Shown: positions 11,051 to 22,919 of the stretch, piece after piece
Numbering within the stretch: the stretch's first letter is position 1
Layout of the letters: the number at the start of each line of letters is the position of its first letter
Assembly: GCA_017591395.1 (NCBI GenBank)
Contig: WEDG01000214.1
Span: forward strand, 359,920-423,919
DNA: 64,000 nucleotides
Direction: 5' to 3'
DNA from: Schistocephalus solidus
Lineage: Eukaryota; Platyhelminthes; Cestoda; Diphyllobothriidea; Diphyllobothriidae
Translations under genes and position numbers: made by a program
Notes under the pieces: model-generated
The model's database searches: none
The model's input: only the letters and a program-made list of their open reading frames with translations
Told to the model about the DNA's origin: nothing

Positions 11051-11644
11051 AGCCGCCACTCCCTATGTTCAGGATTTGTTATGGGAGCGCAACACGAATA
11101 ACGCCTGCCGTGCCCTAATGTGGCCCCCGTGTTGGTCCAACGCGTCTAACACGTGGCCCGTTTAGGGGGCACACACACAGCGATGAAAAGTTGGTTAAAG
11201 GTCGCCACTAACCCATCGATTTGACCTTAGTTGTAGACTATTTGCGCGGTGCACGCTGGTTTGTATTCGGTGACATGTGGTCGTCGGGGGCAGGGCTGGC
11301 TGCAGCGGACGTGACTAAGCCCGAAACAACAGCTGTTACAGTCCTTATTATCCCTGTCGGCCAACCTATGATATTCCTTATTTAGACCCTGGAATTGGGT
11401 CGGCCATTCGCGGCCCCCTGCCACAAACGAACACACCTAGACTAATCATGCCAGTTGTTTAGTTTACCGTCCAAGGAAATGAATCCACGAACTTGGAGAA
11501 AATCATTCGAAATAAACCTTTGGAGGCTTGATCCAAGAGTCCACATGAACATTTCAACTGAAATTCGTCAGCTTCTGTGGAATAACCACATAATATTCAC
11601 CAGCTGCCAATAGGCACTCAGTGGTACACAAATACTCCATTATT

Positions 11645-11925
11645 TACCATACTAACAAGACAGATACTAGCTATAAGCCCAGACACGCGCGTTCCACCGA
11701 TTTTGTGCCGCCGCCTGACACAGCTGTGGAGGGAGGGAAGATTCGCTTCATCGGCACGCCTCTCCCCCCAGCGTTCCATATTGCCTAGTTTAGTTTCCGA
11801 GGGACGCTGGGTACCCACTGATGAACCGAACCTCTCTCAGCTGTGTCATATAGCGGCACAAAATCGCCGAAACACGCGTGTCTGGGATTTTAGCTAGTAT
11901 ATGTACTGTATGACAAATATTTTAG
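11645..11925. repeat. Foldback (inverted-repeat) element, copy B
   Basis: The left arm (about 11660-11745) reads ATACTAGCTATAAGCCCAGACACGCG, then CCGATTTTGTGCCG and TGACACAGCTG. The right arm (about 11820-11910) is its complement (GCTGTGTCATATAGCGGCACAAAATCG, CACGCGTGTCTGGGATTTTAGCTAGTAT). The pair is clear by eye. The same layout exists at 60-345. Confidence 0.65.
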
Positions 11926-14900
11926 CAATCATTCCTATCCAAAGAATAATGATTGGGAGTATGGACCTGGGAACATTGTCGGCGCCCGTTTGACCTTCGT
12001 CCTACAGATGCAATGGGCAGGGCAAACGCACATGAAACTCGAAAAATCAGCATTAAAGGCAAGGACGACCAGGCAATTAGCAATAGGCTGTTAGTTACAG
12101 GCACATAAGAGCGGAGCAGCGCCCGTAGGCGCAGAAAACACTAGCTTCAATCCCCTTCCAGCATGAGAGCAAATGCAATGAGACTAAAATGTGCGAGTTA
12201 TCCCTGAAGTGGTGGGGAAATCGGGACCAATGAGCACCAAACCTTGGGTTCGTATCCGTTAGGTGAGATTATTCATACCCATTCCCGAGAAACTGTCATC
12301 GTCAGAGGCCAGTGAGCGAAAAAAGCTCCTTCTTTTGGCCAGATACGCTCTATCTGAAACTCGAGTTCTCATGCAAAAACCTAAGATAACAACAAAAGCC
12401 GGCCGTCCACCACAAGTGATAAATCACGCCCAGACTTGATCAGCAGAACTGTGGCCCATGTTTTCATCATATGCAAATTAGTCGTGTACGAGGCCGTCAA
12501 CAAGACGTACAGCAACTGGTCTTCTAACAAGTTGCACCGCTGGGCGAGAGATTTCATGCGATCTGTAGCACTGAATGCTTGGTGCAAAGGCGAGCTTAGT
12601 GTTTGGAGCTTGGCCGTAGAAATGAAAGAAGGTAAAGGGCTTTTATCCTGTGACAGGGTTGCGATGGGTCCAATCTGCCCACACGAGTCATGATATCAAT
12701 TCTAACTGATTAGATTGCCTCCATGACGTAGGTCCACGAGATAAGCGGTCGATATACGACATAGTCGGTCGGCGCAAAACGCTCAAACGAAGCTGATCCA
12801 TTCCAAACACCAGCCAAAAGACTATAGGGCCAGAGATCGGCTCTCACTTAGTCAATTTCAGTCTGGGGTTGGCTACCTTGATGTCGTCACCAGTCAGAGC
12901 GGTACGAAACAAGGCCGAGCAACCTCAACCGGTGAGCATTGAGAATGGATTTGACGGATTGCATGCCCAATTGACAGCATAGGTGTTCGCATGGGTGAAG
13001 GGGGGGGGGGGAGGGTGATCGAGGAGCTGGATTCGGATAATGGAGCACAGACAAGGCAGAGCGAACGCTTTCGAACGGATTATAGCTACTGAGCGCACGG
13101 ACAGGCCTCATGTTCCAATAGAAAGATTCTCTTGATGGAGGCATCTTACCACACGCAACTTTGTTTTCAGACTGATCTCATGTCGATTCCGTAAGCTTCG
13201 ATAAAGTCGAAAGGCCACGATCGTCTAGTTGACCTGGTGGTTGATTTCATCTATACCTTACCCATTCGGCAGAAATTTCGACCCACAGTAGCCGAAGCTG
13301 TCCATTAGTCACAGAACTTAACTATTTTCCATGCCGAGGCAGGCAACTTCAGCCGCCAAACCTCATGCGATCATCCTGGTTTCCGAAGAATAAATTTGAA
13401 GCACACTTCCTTTGCCATCACAACCGCACGGTAGAGTCTGCAAAGGAGACCGTCTGCACCGAAACGTCATCAGCACATTCCCAACCCGTAATGCGCGACG
13501 TCCACGAATGCACTACAGCAGGGTCCCTAGACATCTTCAAACTTGAATCCAGTTGAGGGAATCGGTCTGCAGATTCAGAATCTGGGCATAAGGTTCATTC
13601 CACCAGTTTCATGCCTGGCAGTAAAGCCGTAATTGCACCTCGAACATTTCTGATTGAGGATACAGGGAGACCAAGGGATGGTATATCAACAGTGTCAGCC
13701 GAGTTTCGCTCAAGGTCCCGGGCAGTTTATACCCCAACCTGTTACGGTCTTGCAATGCAGGACGCAGTTTCTAGAAGTTCGGATAGGCATGACATTCGGA
13801 GGCCAGTCTGATGGCTCCGTCACAACTGCACCTCCTGGTATGTACACCAGATAGACAGTTGCATTCTACTGACTAGTGGTTGTTATCTGAGTCAATGTGG
13901 CAGAACCGGTGATAGTAATATGGCCCTTGAGAAGGTCAAAAACGTACATCTTCACAGATCATGTCTTTCCGACGAGAAGTCCGAGTCGCAGACGAAGCCT
14001 CGCACAGCGAGCCAACAGGGATGGCCGCTGAGAGCGTCGAATCGTGCGGCGCACCAGTCAGGAACTGGCCACGCGCGCTCCGACGATTTGGTTAAGAAAG
14101 CAACTTTGCACTTGCTCATCGTTGACTAACAGAGAAAAGGAAGCAAGTTTCACTAAGCACCAAGCGGTTCAAAGCAGACGAGCTGACAGTGGTGGAGGAG
14201 CGCTCACATCACTGGCTTTAGCCATTCGTGCAACAAGTTCGAATGTGTGGTGCTTAAGGATCTCGCTCCCCTCGCTGACGCGCCACATCCCTGCAAAGAC
14301 AAGGTGAGTCAGTCAGACAGGCCTGAATACCGTTGGAAGTTAGTCGTGGGATGTCTCCCACGGCATGCAATACACATTCCACGCTTGGGCGTACAACAAA
14401 CATCTGCAACTTAGGGAACAAAACATGTTAGACGCACAAATTTAATCCTTTGCGATGCCAGTTAGCCGCGCTGGTCTGATCGCGCACAGTACGATATCAT
14501 GTCAATCAGGGTGGTTAGTGGTAGAGGTGGAAGCCCTTCCCAGCACCTGGCAGCGTGAGCCATAGGCTGACCAGTGCACCTCAGAACGACGGACAACAAT
14601 CATATTGTGCTGCATCAAAACCTGCATGGCGAGAAAAAAATAGTTCTCTCATTTCAGCATATGACGGACATTTTCTGCTCCTTCCGAAGACGATAGTTTG
14701 GACACCCAACATCCAGCCAATAAGCAGAGGGCTGGGGATGTCGGTTTCCGAAGACGATGCGGTACGAGCCGAGAGTTCAGCGAAGGTCTTATTTTGCATT
14801 TGCCCAGTTAATTACTGGATGGGGGTACGGCCTTCAGGGCGGCGGAGTTGACAAGAACCTAGCTACTGGCAGGCTATGTTCTCCTTGTCGTAGTACCATC

Positions 14901-15019
14901 GTCGCGCTCTGAGGCCCTTGATGGGGTAGTTGGTTTGCCAGCTGCCAGCTCTCCTCATCCTGTCAGCATTGCTACTGCTGGCACGTGAATGCTTATTCGT
15001 CAGGACCGAGACGATACTT

Positions 15020-15060
15020 ACATCTCAACCAAGCTCTGCTGAATGCCTTTCCGCAGCATT
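15020..15060 (-). pseudogene. Possible truncated C2H2 finger remnant
   Basis: Minus strand: an acceptor-like CCATTAGACAG is followed by codons reading K-C-C-G-K-A-F-S-R-A-W-L-R and then a consensus GTAAGT donor, again in phase 1. The GKAFSR string is typical of C2H2 fingers. However, one zinc ligand pair is collapsed to C-C, the spacing to Leu is short by one, and both His are missing. It could be a decayed duplicate exon of the same gene or a chance match. Confidence 0.25.
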
Positions 15061-15790
15061 TCTGTCTAATGGAATATAATGCATGCATTAGAAGAGCCCC
15101 TTCGGCTCTTATAAACGTCAGAGAGTAATCAGAGACGTAAATAGCTGTCAGTGCCAGGACAAGCTGACAAGAGGGAGAGCAGCTAGATCGTGTGAGAACG
15201 AGGATAGATAGAAGAGGATGAAATGAGTGGCGCAGGATGAGAGGGAGGATACCGACTTTGTACAAAGCGAATGCCAGATAAATACAACCCTCGGCCAATA
15301 TGCTTGAAGTTAGAAACGGTGATTACACAATAAAAGTAAATATACACAGGAGCCTCGCTTGTACCTAGCTGGACAAAAACCCTGGCATGACTTTCACTGC
15401 TAAAAAATGCAGGTATATAAGGCTTTAACCGGACGCAGAAAGAAGCTAGGGGCGCTTACTAAGGGCATGGACTCGTAAACAGTCAGTAAGGTAATTATCC
15501 TAGAGAAGTCAACGAACTAGACAATTAGTTACGATCAGAAGAAATATGGCAAGCGAGCATAGTACCAGTGGTTCACGCGACGAATAGGGAGGAGGGGCAG
15601 AACGGAGGATGAGAAGAGAACAGGCAGCCCCTCTCCACAACACACATGGTAAAAGAGGAGCGCTGGGGACAAGAGACCTGAGGCATGGGATGTGAAGGGT
15701 AGACGCAGGGAGTGTTAGAATTAGGACGTAGCATTGTTGCCAGCAACGACGAGGGCAGTGCCAGCATCAGCGGCAAAAAGCATGCAGCAC

Positions 15791-15794
<4 letters not shown>

Positions 15795-15837
<43 letters not shown>
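15795..15837. repeat. (GA)n microsatellite
   Basis: About 21 uninterrupted GA units on plus, CT on minus. It lies about 100 bp inside the intron downstream of finger exon 6 on the transcribed strand. Confidence 0.95.
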
Positions 15838-15841
<4 letters not shown>

Positions 15842-15939
15842 ATGACAAGCACATACGAACACACGGGAGGGGGAACAAGGGGGCGGGGAAACTGGCCAAA
15901 AAGCATTCGGGAGTACAAGGAAGGCGGAAGGGAAATTAC

Positions 15940-16026
15940 TTTCATGGAATCGCGTCACGTGGGCGATCAGACCGGTCTCCGTGGTGAAGCTCCGATCGCA
16001 CTGGCTGCAACCGTACGGTCGGAGGG
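15940..16026 (-). CDS. C2H2 zinc-finger exon 6
   Basis: One finger: L-R-P-Y-G-C-x2-C-x3-F-x5-L-x2-H-x4-H. The acceptor is GCGTTGTAG and the donor GTAATT (weaker than consensus at the last positions). Exon length is 87 nt, phase 1 to phase 1. The junction with exon 5 gives an Ala codon. The GA/CT microsatellite lies shortly downstream in the intron. Confidence is high because length, phase and all zinc ligands coincide with the other exons. Confidence 0.88.
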
Positions 16027-16164
16027 CTACAACGCACACATACACAGACACCCAACAAGACTGAATTAAACTCAAAGTGAAAGAGACATAGAGCTAGATT
16101 TGGGATTGGGGGGAGAGGGATTCCAAGTGTAGAGACGGCGTACATTAACAAGACCTTAGAGACC

Positions 16165-16480
16165 GTGGATTGTAGCTAAAGTCGTCGCCGGAACGGCCAT
16201 TTATGGCTCATTTGATGTCATCAGCCGGTCATACCCAACCCCAGGTGGTGGCCCACCCGAGGTTCGAACCCACGATCTATTCATCAGAAGTCCAATGCTC
16301 TAAACATTGAGCCACGGGCTCGTTGTCTTGTCGGTTTAGATTGGGAATGTTGAAATTTGTTGGTGAACCCCACCGATCACTAATGGAGCTCACTCGTCCT
16401 GTTCTGCCTTGGGTCTCACACTCCAGCCCAACCAGCATCATCACAGCGGCTAGGATCATAGGCAGATGAACAATGCACAT
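16165..16480 (-). mobile_element. tRNA-headed SINE, minus copy of an inverted pair
   Basis: On plus it starts with the reversed ribozyme segment (16183-16236), then CATACCCAACCCCAGGTGG, the reversed B box GGTTCGAACCC (about 16261), the reversed tRNA-like head GAGCCACGGGCTCG, and a second tail segment with CACTCGTCCTGTTCTGCC. Its end abuts an oppositely oriented copy at about 16485. Confidence 0.7.
16183..16236 (-). ncRNA. Degenerate hammerhead ribozyme with a changed stem I
   Basis: Minus strand: CTGATGA is intact, but GAAA reads TAAA. Stem I is CCGG before CTGATGA and CCGG after the cleavage position, where the family consensus is CTGG/CCAG. The T-A pair has become C-G on both sides, a compensated change. 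Stem II is poorly preserved. Confidence 0.5.
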
Positions 16481-16484
16481 AAGG

Positions 16485-16850
16485 CCGAACGGGACGAGTG
16501 AGTTCGGCTAGTGATTGGTGAGCGTGCACCAACGAATATCAATATTCACGGTCTAAACCGGCAAGACAACGAGATTGTGACTCAATAGTTAGAGCGTTGG
16601 GCTTCTGATCAAGAGGTCGCGGGTTCGAGCTTAAGGTATGGCACCAACTGAGATTGGATATGACTAGCTGATGACGTTTAATGCGCCAGAAATGGCCATT
16701 CCAGTCTCCCTGGTTTTTTTCGGCAATGTTCTTCTGTCTATAACACGAGCCGCTGTGCAGCTGCTTGCGGGGCTCGAGAGTGAGCTCCAAGGCAGCGTGA
16801 GTTCCGTTAGCGATCAGCGAGCATTCATAAACGAAAGTCATTTACACAGA
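16485..16850 (+). mobile_element. tRNA-headed SINE, plus copy of an inverted pair
   Basis: Plus-strand copy with head (ACGAGATTGTGACTCAATAG, then the B-box-like GGTTCGAGC near 16622), ribozyme (16659-16712) and tail (GGGGCTCGAGAGTGAGCTCC, GAGTTCCGTTAGCGATCAG). Leading sequence before the head again holds a GAGTGAG/GTGAGCG tail-like block, so head and tail of neighbouring units alternate as in a circularly permuted or tandem source. Confidence 0.7.
16659..16712 (+). ncRNA. Hammerhead ribozyme (SINE-encoded), near-intact core
   Basis: CTGATGA at 16668-16674 and GAAA at 16689-16692, separated by a poor stem II. Stem III is the palindrome TGGCCA, followed by ATT as the cleavage triplet and CCAGTC, which pairs with the sequence before CTGATGA except for one mismatch. 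The core boxes are complete, but stem II has lost most of its pairing, so activity is doubtful. Confidence 0.55.
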
Positions 16851-18689
16851 CCTGCTCGCTAAGTGACGTCAAAAAACATCGATTCGCTAGGAAAGGAGAA
16901 CTATAATGAATGCAAATTAAGGGAACCCCAGTGTGGAAGGCTATGACGAGGAGAGAAGTCGACCACAGTTAAGGTCGCGATCAAACCTCAAAGGATGGGA
17001 ACCTCTGATCACATTAGTGCGAACTGTCTTCTCGACAGTTTTCTGTCTTTGAATAGAAAGCCGAAGTGGCAATGGGGAACACTTTTGCAAGAAGCCATAT
17101 GGGGTAAATTAAGCAGACAAGTCTTCGAGTTCGGTATGATGCCTTATAAGATAAGTCACCTAAACCTGGAAACAGAAGTAAGGGGAATTTGGTCCTTCGC
17201 CGTGAATACAGGTGCACAGGGTTGCATGAGAGATATTATTGAAGAGGAAAACAGACATCTCCACAGCGCTAGATATCATGTGAACAGTCCAAAGGGATGC
17301 GAGCTTTATCATACCTGTGTCAATTGCGTCAATAGTATGCGTGCATGACGGTTTGGGCTACCTACGTTCCTTCCAACTAATGCCCGGGCAGCTCGATCCC
17401 GGAGAGGAAACGCACATGCCATAGATGCGAAACGACGACAGCGATATCCCCTAGTGGAGCCTTTGTATAATAAACTACTAGAATACTTAATTCTGCAGGG
17501 TTAACGTTATTCATACCACTGTCGGGAGGCGATCCAAAAAAACTGTGTGGAGAGCTGAAAGGCACGTTTCTAGAGCACAAACAGGTTCACCAAGCCTTTA
17601 CGACAACCGAAACGGAGATCGCATGTCATCGCAAACTTTGTGATTACTGCATTTGCGATCGGGTCGGAGGCTCGACTGTATCGTCCAATTTTAACGAAAA
17701 TGTTAAGCGCTACCGAGGTAAAACAATGACACCATGAGGAAAGTAGGTAAAAAAATACCGGATAAATTGAGACAACAGTTAGTTAAGCGTCATTCCTAAC
17801 AATAACCTGCAACCAGAAAGTAAAGCATGCGCACACATACACTGCACAAATGATCCCAACCGAGGTTTTATTGGCGGCAGGACACCCCGAAACTGAATAA
17901 GCATTATTGAATTCTCGATAGTTGGTAACTGATGAAGTCTATCGGCCATTCGTTCACATAGGAAACGACTTAAACCGATCTGTTTGACTTTCCCAACCAA
18001 AGAGGCTTCGACTATGGTAATGAGGTTCGCTAAAACAGGGTTATCTATCGGGCGGTAAAGCTTTCGCGAAACGACCCTCCAAGCTCTACTCAACCGCCTG
18101 TCTGTCCAAGGGTCCTCGACGAAAGGCCGAAGTTAGCTAATTGGCCTGCTGGGACACGTAAAAAAATGCTTTTACTATTGCAAGAATAAAAACTAACCAT
18201 CGCAAAACATCGGAATAGGTGAATAAAGATTTTCTGAGTTGGATAAAATAAGCAAGCGCATGCATACTGAGCAGATTATCTCTGTGGCTCTACCTACAGA
18301 TAGTTATATGAACGGCACGGACAATTTGCTGTGGTTGGGAAACTGGATGTAATCATGAGCGCCCATAACGACAGCGCTGCCAGGGTGAGGATGGCTGCGG
18401 TCTAGCACCCAGACTAAATTATCAAATGTCGCAAGGTCCGATGAAGGAAGTAAAACGCCATTAAATGAGCTTGCTTGTCACCGCTGCGTTGTGGTTAGAT
18501 GCTCCAGTCAAAGCGTTAGGGGAGACAACCTAGGACAAACAAGTTGAGCAACCGTTGGGAGACTGTGTTCAAAATTTCCTAGAAACTCCATGAAAATAAA
18601 GTCCGACTATAGTACAGCGTCCGCGGGAAGCAAGGTGCCTCACAACTCTGGTGCGAGAGATTAGGATGCGGACTGAACTACTCAATCAA

Positions 18690-21150
18690 GAACGGTATTG
18701 GATGGTGGGGTGCGACAGTTCATGGGCCCTTATACTCAAAGTCTGATGGCGCAAAGTTTTTATCAATACAACTTGAATGCCTGCTGCCTGTCAGAAGTTC
18801 GAATCCCCGACTCAAATTCTCGGGAAGTCGAGATCCTCGAGGGTAACTCTCATTTCAACCTACACCACAGTGTCTCATATGAATCTGTTGGTAAACACGG
18901 CGACCAACAAGCGAACCGTACAGTACCTGCGTGGGAACCAGCCAATGACCGACTGGCTTATGCACGACTTCAGGTGCACTTCACCATCACCTCTGTCGTC
19001 TTCAAGTACACATCAGCTGCGGACCAGACCGATAACGAAATCTTCTTCTCGCGGCAACAAGTTAGTAGAAAGATTCTCTCACGGTGAGCAGCCGATTGTT
19101 GTTAGGGAGTGCAATGGCCGCAGTGGGCCCAGCGACTCTTCGAACAGTCACCGTGCTAGCTGCTTTGAGCTTCGCTCTCGATACGGCAATTGTGAAAAAA
19201 AAATGTTGAACTTTGCCGATAAAAGCCGACTGTTTTTCACCAACATAAGCTTCCGACACGGACACAAACATTTCCTGATCTGGCACCTAAACGACGGGCG
19301 TACGGTCAGTCAGCTCGACTCCATTCTGGTGGATTCAAAGTTCGCAGTCGGGTTCACAATAACAGATCGATGCGCTTTCCTAAAAATGACAAAACCCATG
19401 GGTGATACTATGTTCTGGTTCGCAGGTGTATTATAGTTAATGCCCCATCCACGCTGAAATCGTGACATGCAAGACACTTTTATGTCGCACAACTACAATA
19501 AACCAGTACCGCCGAGGCCACAGAGAGAGAGATCCGGCCTCGCTTCACGACCCGAGCCGACAAAGAAGGAGGTAGCCAATGGTCATCCTTGAAGTCATCA
19601 GTCAATGGGGCACTTGAGAAAACCCTCGGATACACCCAGCGGCGCCGCAGTGACTAGATCAGCGTAAGAACCCTACAGTTGTCTGCCCAGACGGTTTGAG
19701 ATAAATCCCGAAAAGAGGATGTTTTTCCACGATCTACGCAAAATGACGCAGTCCACTATTCATAGTCGCAAAAAACGATGGGGCTGAAATAGCGACCTTC
19801 ACGATGCGAACCTCAGACGTCGGCGTCAATCAAAAACTACAAATTTATCCGCCAAGTTAGTGGTAGGTCTTCTGCCCTGAGTGACTCTGTTTGCAATGCT
19901 TATGGCGATTTTTGTGCTGAAAACTCGGCCAAGATCAGGAGCTGGTGCGAGCATTTTGGCCCATATTCAAATTCGATGATAAAATGAGCACGCCACCGTT
20001 CTCCGATGCAGTAGTTTTATCTTTCAATCTAGGCTATTCAGTACCATAAAGGTGCTACAACAAGACGCCCGGAAAGGATGGTGTTCGCACCAGCATATAA
20101 GTCTTGTGTCGACAGCCCGGCGCGCTGGATCAATGAGGAGACTGGGCAAGTGTGGGGAGATGAAGTTGGCTCTGATTACTAGCGCTCGAGCATTCCTTTT
20201 CTCGTTTGCGCGAAGGGAGAGATTAGGAAGTGCGGGAAGTACTAGGCATCAACGTGACCGCGAAGGTCTTCGCCGACTTCAGAGCAAGCCTGACTCGAGC
20301 ACGGCACCTGATCAGCAGTTGCCAGGTTGGCGTGAATACGTGGAACATTCGCACTGAGGTGCATTATAGAATCCACCAGGGTTTTAGCAGCGATGGTCGT
20401 TTGATTTGTTTGCTTTGCCACAGCCCTCCGTTCTGTGCATCTTGAGTCCGTGTAATCAATAAAAAAGTGGTGTGCGGGCAAAATAATAGCATAGTTGTGA
20501 TCTATAACGATCTCTTCGGACCGTTTGGTATTCCACCTGGCGTTTAAAAGGTCATATTAGGTCGTTCATTCTGTTCAATCACGTCATATGCTGGATTCTC
20601 GGAAGGCCCCTACACGGTTTTGATGGTGTTGAGTTCGCACCGGTTATCGGGTGACTGATCTCGACTACGCTGGAGATACCACCTTCCTGACTTCAACATA
20701 TTTTGACTTTCAGTTTATGGTGTGGTGCGTGAATGAAGTCGCTAAATCGGTTGGTTAATCCATTAGCGATAAGACCAAATTGGTTTTGAGCTGCATCCGT
20801 GACCCAAAGGCACCCTTCAGGATTACTTGTAGCCAAATTAAAGAAGTAGATAGTTTCAAACAATGCAGGCATGGCCGTTGCCGAATGGACAGAGTAAGGA
20901 CTACGGTGTCCCCCAAGTCGATACGGTTTTTTTTTAAATCCGTAGAAAGTGCCTGTTGACCCGATGCGACATCTTCATCACCAAAAAAGTTCACGTGCAC
21001 CGAGCATCAGTCTGGTCAGTCCTCCTATACGGTTGTGAATGCCGGGTCGGGCGCGCGGAAGATGAACAAAACGGGAGGTGTTTGACGACGGCTGTCTGAG
21101 ATTCATCCTTCGAATGACTTGGGTTCGATACAGTTCACACTTGCTGCGAC
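18690..21150 (+). mobile_element. Decayed RTE-type non-LTR retrotransposon
   Basis: Plus strand. An AP-endonuclease-like part (about 18760-19400) is readable across two frames: C-L-S-E-V-R-I-P-D-S, then A-W-E-P-A-N-D-R-L-A-Y, then G-R-S-G-P near an NWNAR-like site, and N-D-G-R-T ending the domain. Reverse-transcriptase remnants follow in several frames: P-G-K-D-G near 20075, L-D-Y-A-G-D-T (YADD-like) near 20665, and V-L-L-Y-G-C-E near 21030. These strings are typical of flatworm RTE elements. Frameshifts and stops are throughout, so it is dead. The 219-codon open frame at 18777-19436 is part of this, not a host gene. Confidence 0.8.
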
Positions 21151-22282
21151 AACATCACTAGCATATCTCAGGCCATCCAAGAAAAACGACCAAAGTGGTT
21201 TCAGCAGAGTTTTCGTCGTCCGACTCATGGCCTCAGAGTTGCTGCATTCGATTCGGTGCCGCTGCCTTTCTGTAGACCTTGAAGAAGAGTTAAACTCAAA
21301 GCCCACCTCAGCACATTCCGCGACATGAAAAAAAGTTCTTGGATCTTCTACATTCATTCATATTCCTCACTGAAGGAGAGCGTGAGTCACTTTCTCTAGA
21401 TATGCAAATCGTCAAGCGTCGAGACGCACAATTAGAGACAGATAGACGAGGCACGATCCCAACTGTACCAAATAAAAGTCCTCATGCATATCGCTCAAAA
21501 CAATAAAACCAAGTTTATGGTTACTCAGGAGTCCTACCATGAAGTCTGCGGGCACTAGACGAGGTTTTACGCGGTACAAGTTGCTGTCTCTAAATGCAGG
21601 TTAACAGTGATCCTGAACTGCACCTGTTAGGTGATATTTCCTGAGCAAAGATAGACTGACGAAATTCCTCAAATTTTTCAGTTGCTACATAACCCGTTAC
21701 ATTTTGAGGATGAAATTCTGGTTAAACATGCAGACCAAGATAAAGTGGGTCACACGAAGGCAACGTCAGGATGCAAGAAATAGTGAATTTACGACTAATG
21801 AAGGTAGAGCTATTTACAAAAGATCCACGTGAAATAATCATAAAGAAACTACATTTGGTCTTTTGGCGCACTAAGAGTTCAATCTTGAAGATTATGGGAA
21901 GATTCTAATAAATAAGAAGAATGGCTGTGCAAAACAATTTCGACAAGGGGCCGAGGTTCTCAGGACGCTAATTTAGCCACGAATTCGAAGCAAAGTAATT
22001 GGAAAACAAAGCAACCGCAGAACCAACCGGCAGATGCAATTCATCGCCCGTCATCACGGGGATTTCGCAAAATCCACAGCCAGAAGGAGGGGAATTAATG
22101 ACAAGGATTTCCAACAATAACATACGTGGGAAAAGCAAAAAGGCTTCTCTACGCTCAGGATAAATCAATGATTCTTTTGAAGGGCCATAAAAATAAGCCG
22201 TGTGAGCATCAAAATATGCGTTACATGAGGGAGCAGGAGGAGGGGCAGTAAAAACAAAGACTTTAATAGCCCTCAAACTAAC

Positions 22283-22369
22283 CTTTGTGCTCCGTCTCTC
22301 GGTGTTGTTTCAGCTCTCCCCGCGAGAAGCACTCCTGGTTGCAGTGGGCGCACCGGAATCGACATTCGC
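22283..22369 (-). CDS. C2H2 zinc-finger exon 5 (variant core)
   Basis: The surrounding frame is broken by nearby stops, yet 87 nt between acceptor GCTTTGTGTAG and donor GTTAGT encode E-C-R-F-R-C-x2-C-x8-x-L-x2-H-x4-H with C6, C9, L19, H22 and H27 in register. Position 13, Phe in all the other fingers, is Cys, and a Phe follows at 14. An additional Cys lies at position 2. The zinc ligands are all present, so the finger may still fold. Phase 1 at both ends fits exons 4 and 6. Confidence 0.82.
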
Positions 22370-22715
22370 CTACACAAAGCCAGAAAAGGGGTGAGCCTCA
22401 CTATGCAGATAACCACCAACACAAGCATAATCAGCAGTATTACCATCGTAGTAATGAATGGGCTCGCAGCTGTGCGCATCGCCACAGGAACTTCAAAAAT
22501 GCCGTCGGTCTACGCTGTCACTGGTTTGCGGCGCAAGAAAGATGATTAACTGGCTTATGTTGCCTACTACGCTATCCCATATTCGTCAAATACCAGGTGA
22601 GATTGCTAAATTAGTCGCTTCGCGGTCTGGTAGCTGTGTGTGAACATAAACTTCCCTTCGTTGGAAGGACCCACACAACTTCAATTAGTTCGTTTGACCC
22701 ACACGTGAAAAACTC

Positions 22716-22803
22716 GGCGGCCTTGGTGAGATTCGAACCTACGCCAGCAGGGGTAAGGCGTTAGTTCAGCCAACGCTCTAGCAAACTGAGTTAAGAGGCC
22801 CCA
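22716..22803 (-). mobile_element. Second tRNA-like SINE family, best head
   Basis: Minus strand: GGGGCCTCTTAACTCAGTTTGC with A-box-like AACTCAGTTTG, and GTAGGTTCGAATCTC with a perfect B-box core GGTTCGAATC at tRNA-like distance. The acceptor-like ends GGGGCCTC and AAGGCCGCC pair partly. RNA polymerase III control of the repeat is likely. No intact tRNA is claimed. Confidence 0.6.
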
Positions 22804-22919
22804 CCGGGAGCCATGAGTTTAATCACAATTGGATCAAATGAATTATCCAAAGCTGCCAAAATCCTCTACTATTCAATTAGTTAGTCGAAAACTATACCTT
22901 GAGAGCCAACACACAACCA

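Larger units (their letters stand above)
8536..15939 (-). other. Intron 6 of the zinc-finger gene (about 7.4 kb)
   Basis: Holds an interspersed repeat (8700-8915) and its inverted copy (10790-11050), oppositely oriented tRNA-like SINE heads (9725-10135), foldback copy B (11645-11925), a possible truncated finger remnant (15020-15060) and a GA microsatellite (15795-15837). In 11926-14990 I recognise nothing; a proline/glutamine-rich open stretch lies at 13666-13837 on plus. Confidence 0.55.
16027..22282 (-). other. Intron 5 of the zinc-finger gene (about 6.3 kb)
   Basis: Contains an inverted pair of SINEs (16165-16850) and a decayed RTE element (18690-21150). In 16851-18689 and 21151-22282 I recognise nothing. 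The 117-codon frame at 16995-17348 (plus) has no domain I know and is probably noncoding. Confidence 0.55.

Noticed and set aside
12887..13144. Minus frame with C-E-H-L-C-C and Q-L-G-M-Q-S-V-K resembling a retroelement tail or finger
   Set aside because: No continuation of RT motifs on either side and no finger spacing.
18777..19436. 219-codon plus-strand open frame as a host gene
   Set aside because: Its second half and the overlapping frame read as RTE endonuclease; the first half is an out-of-frame shadow.
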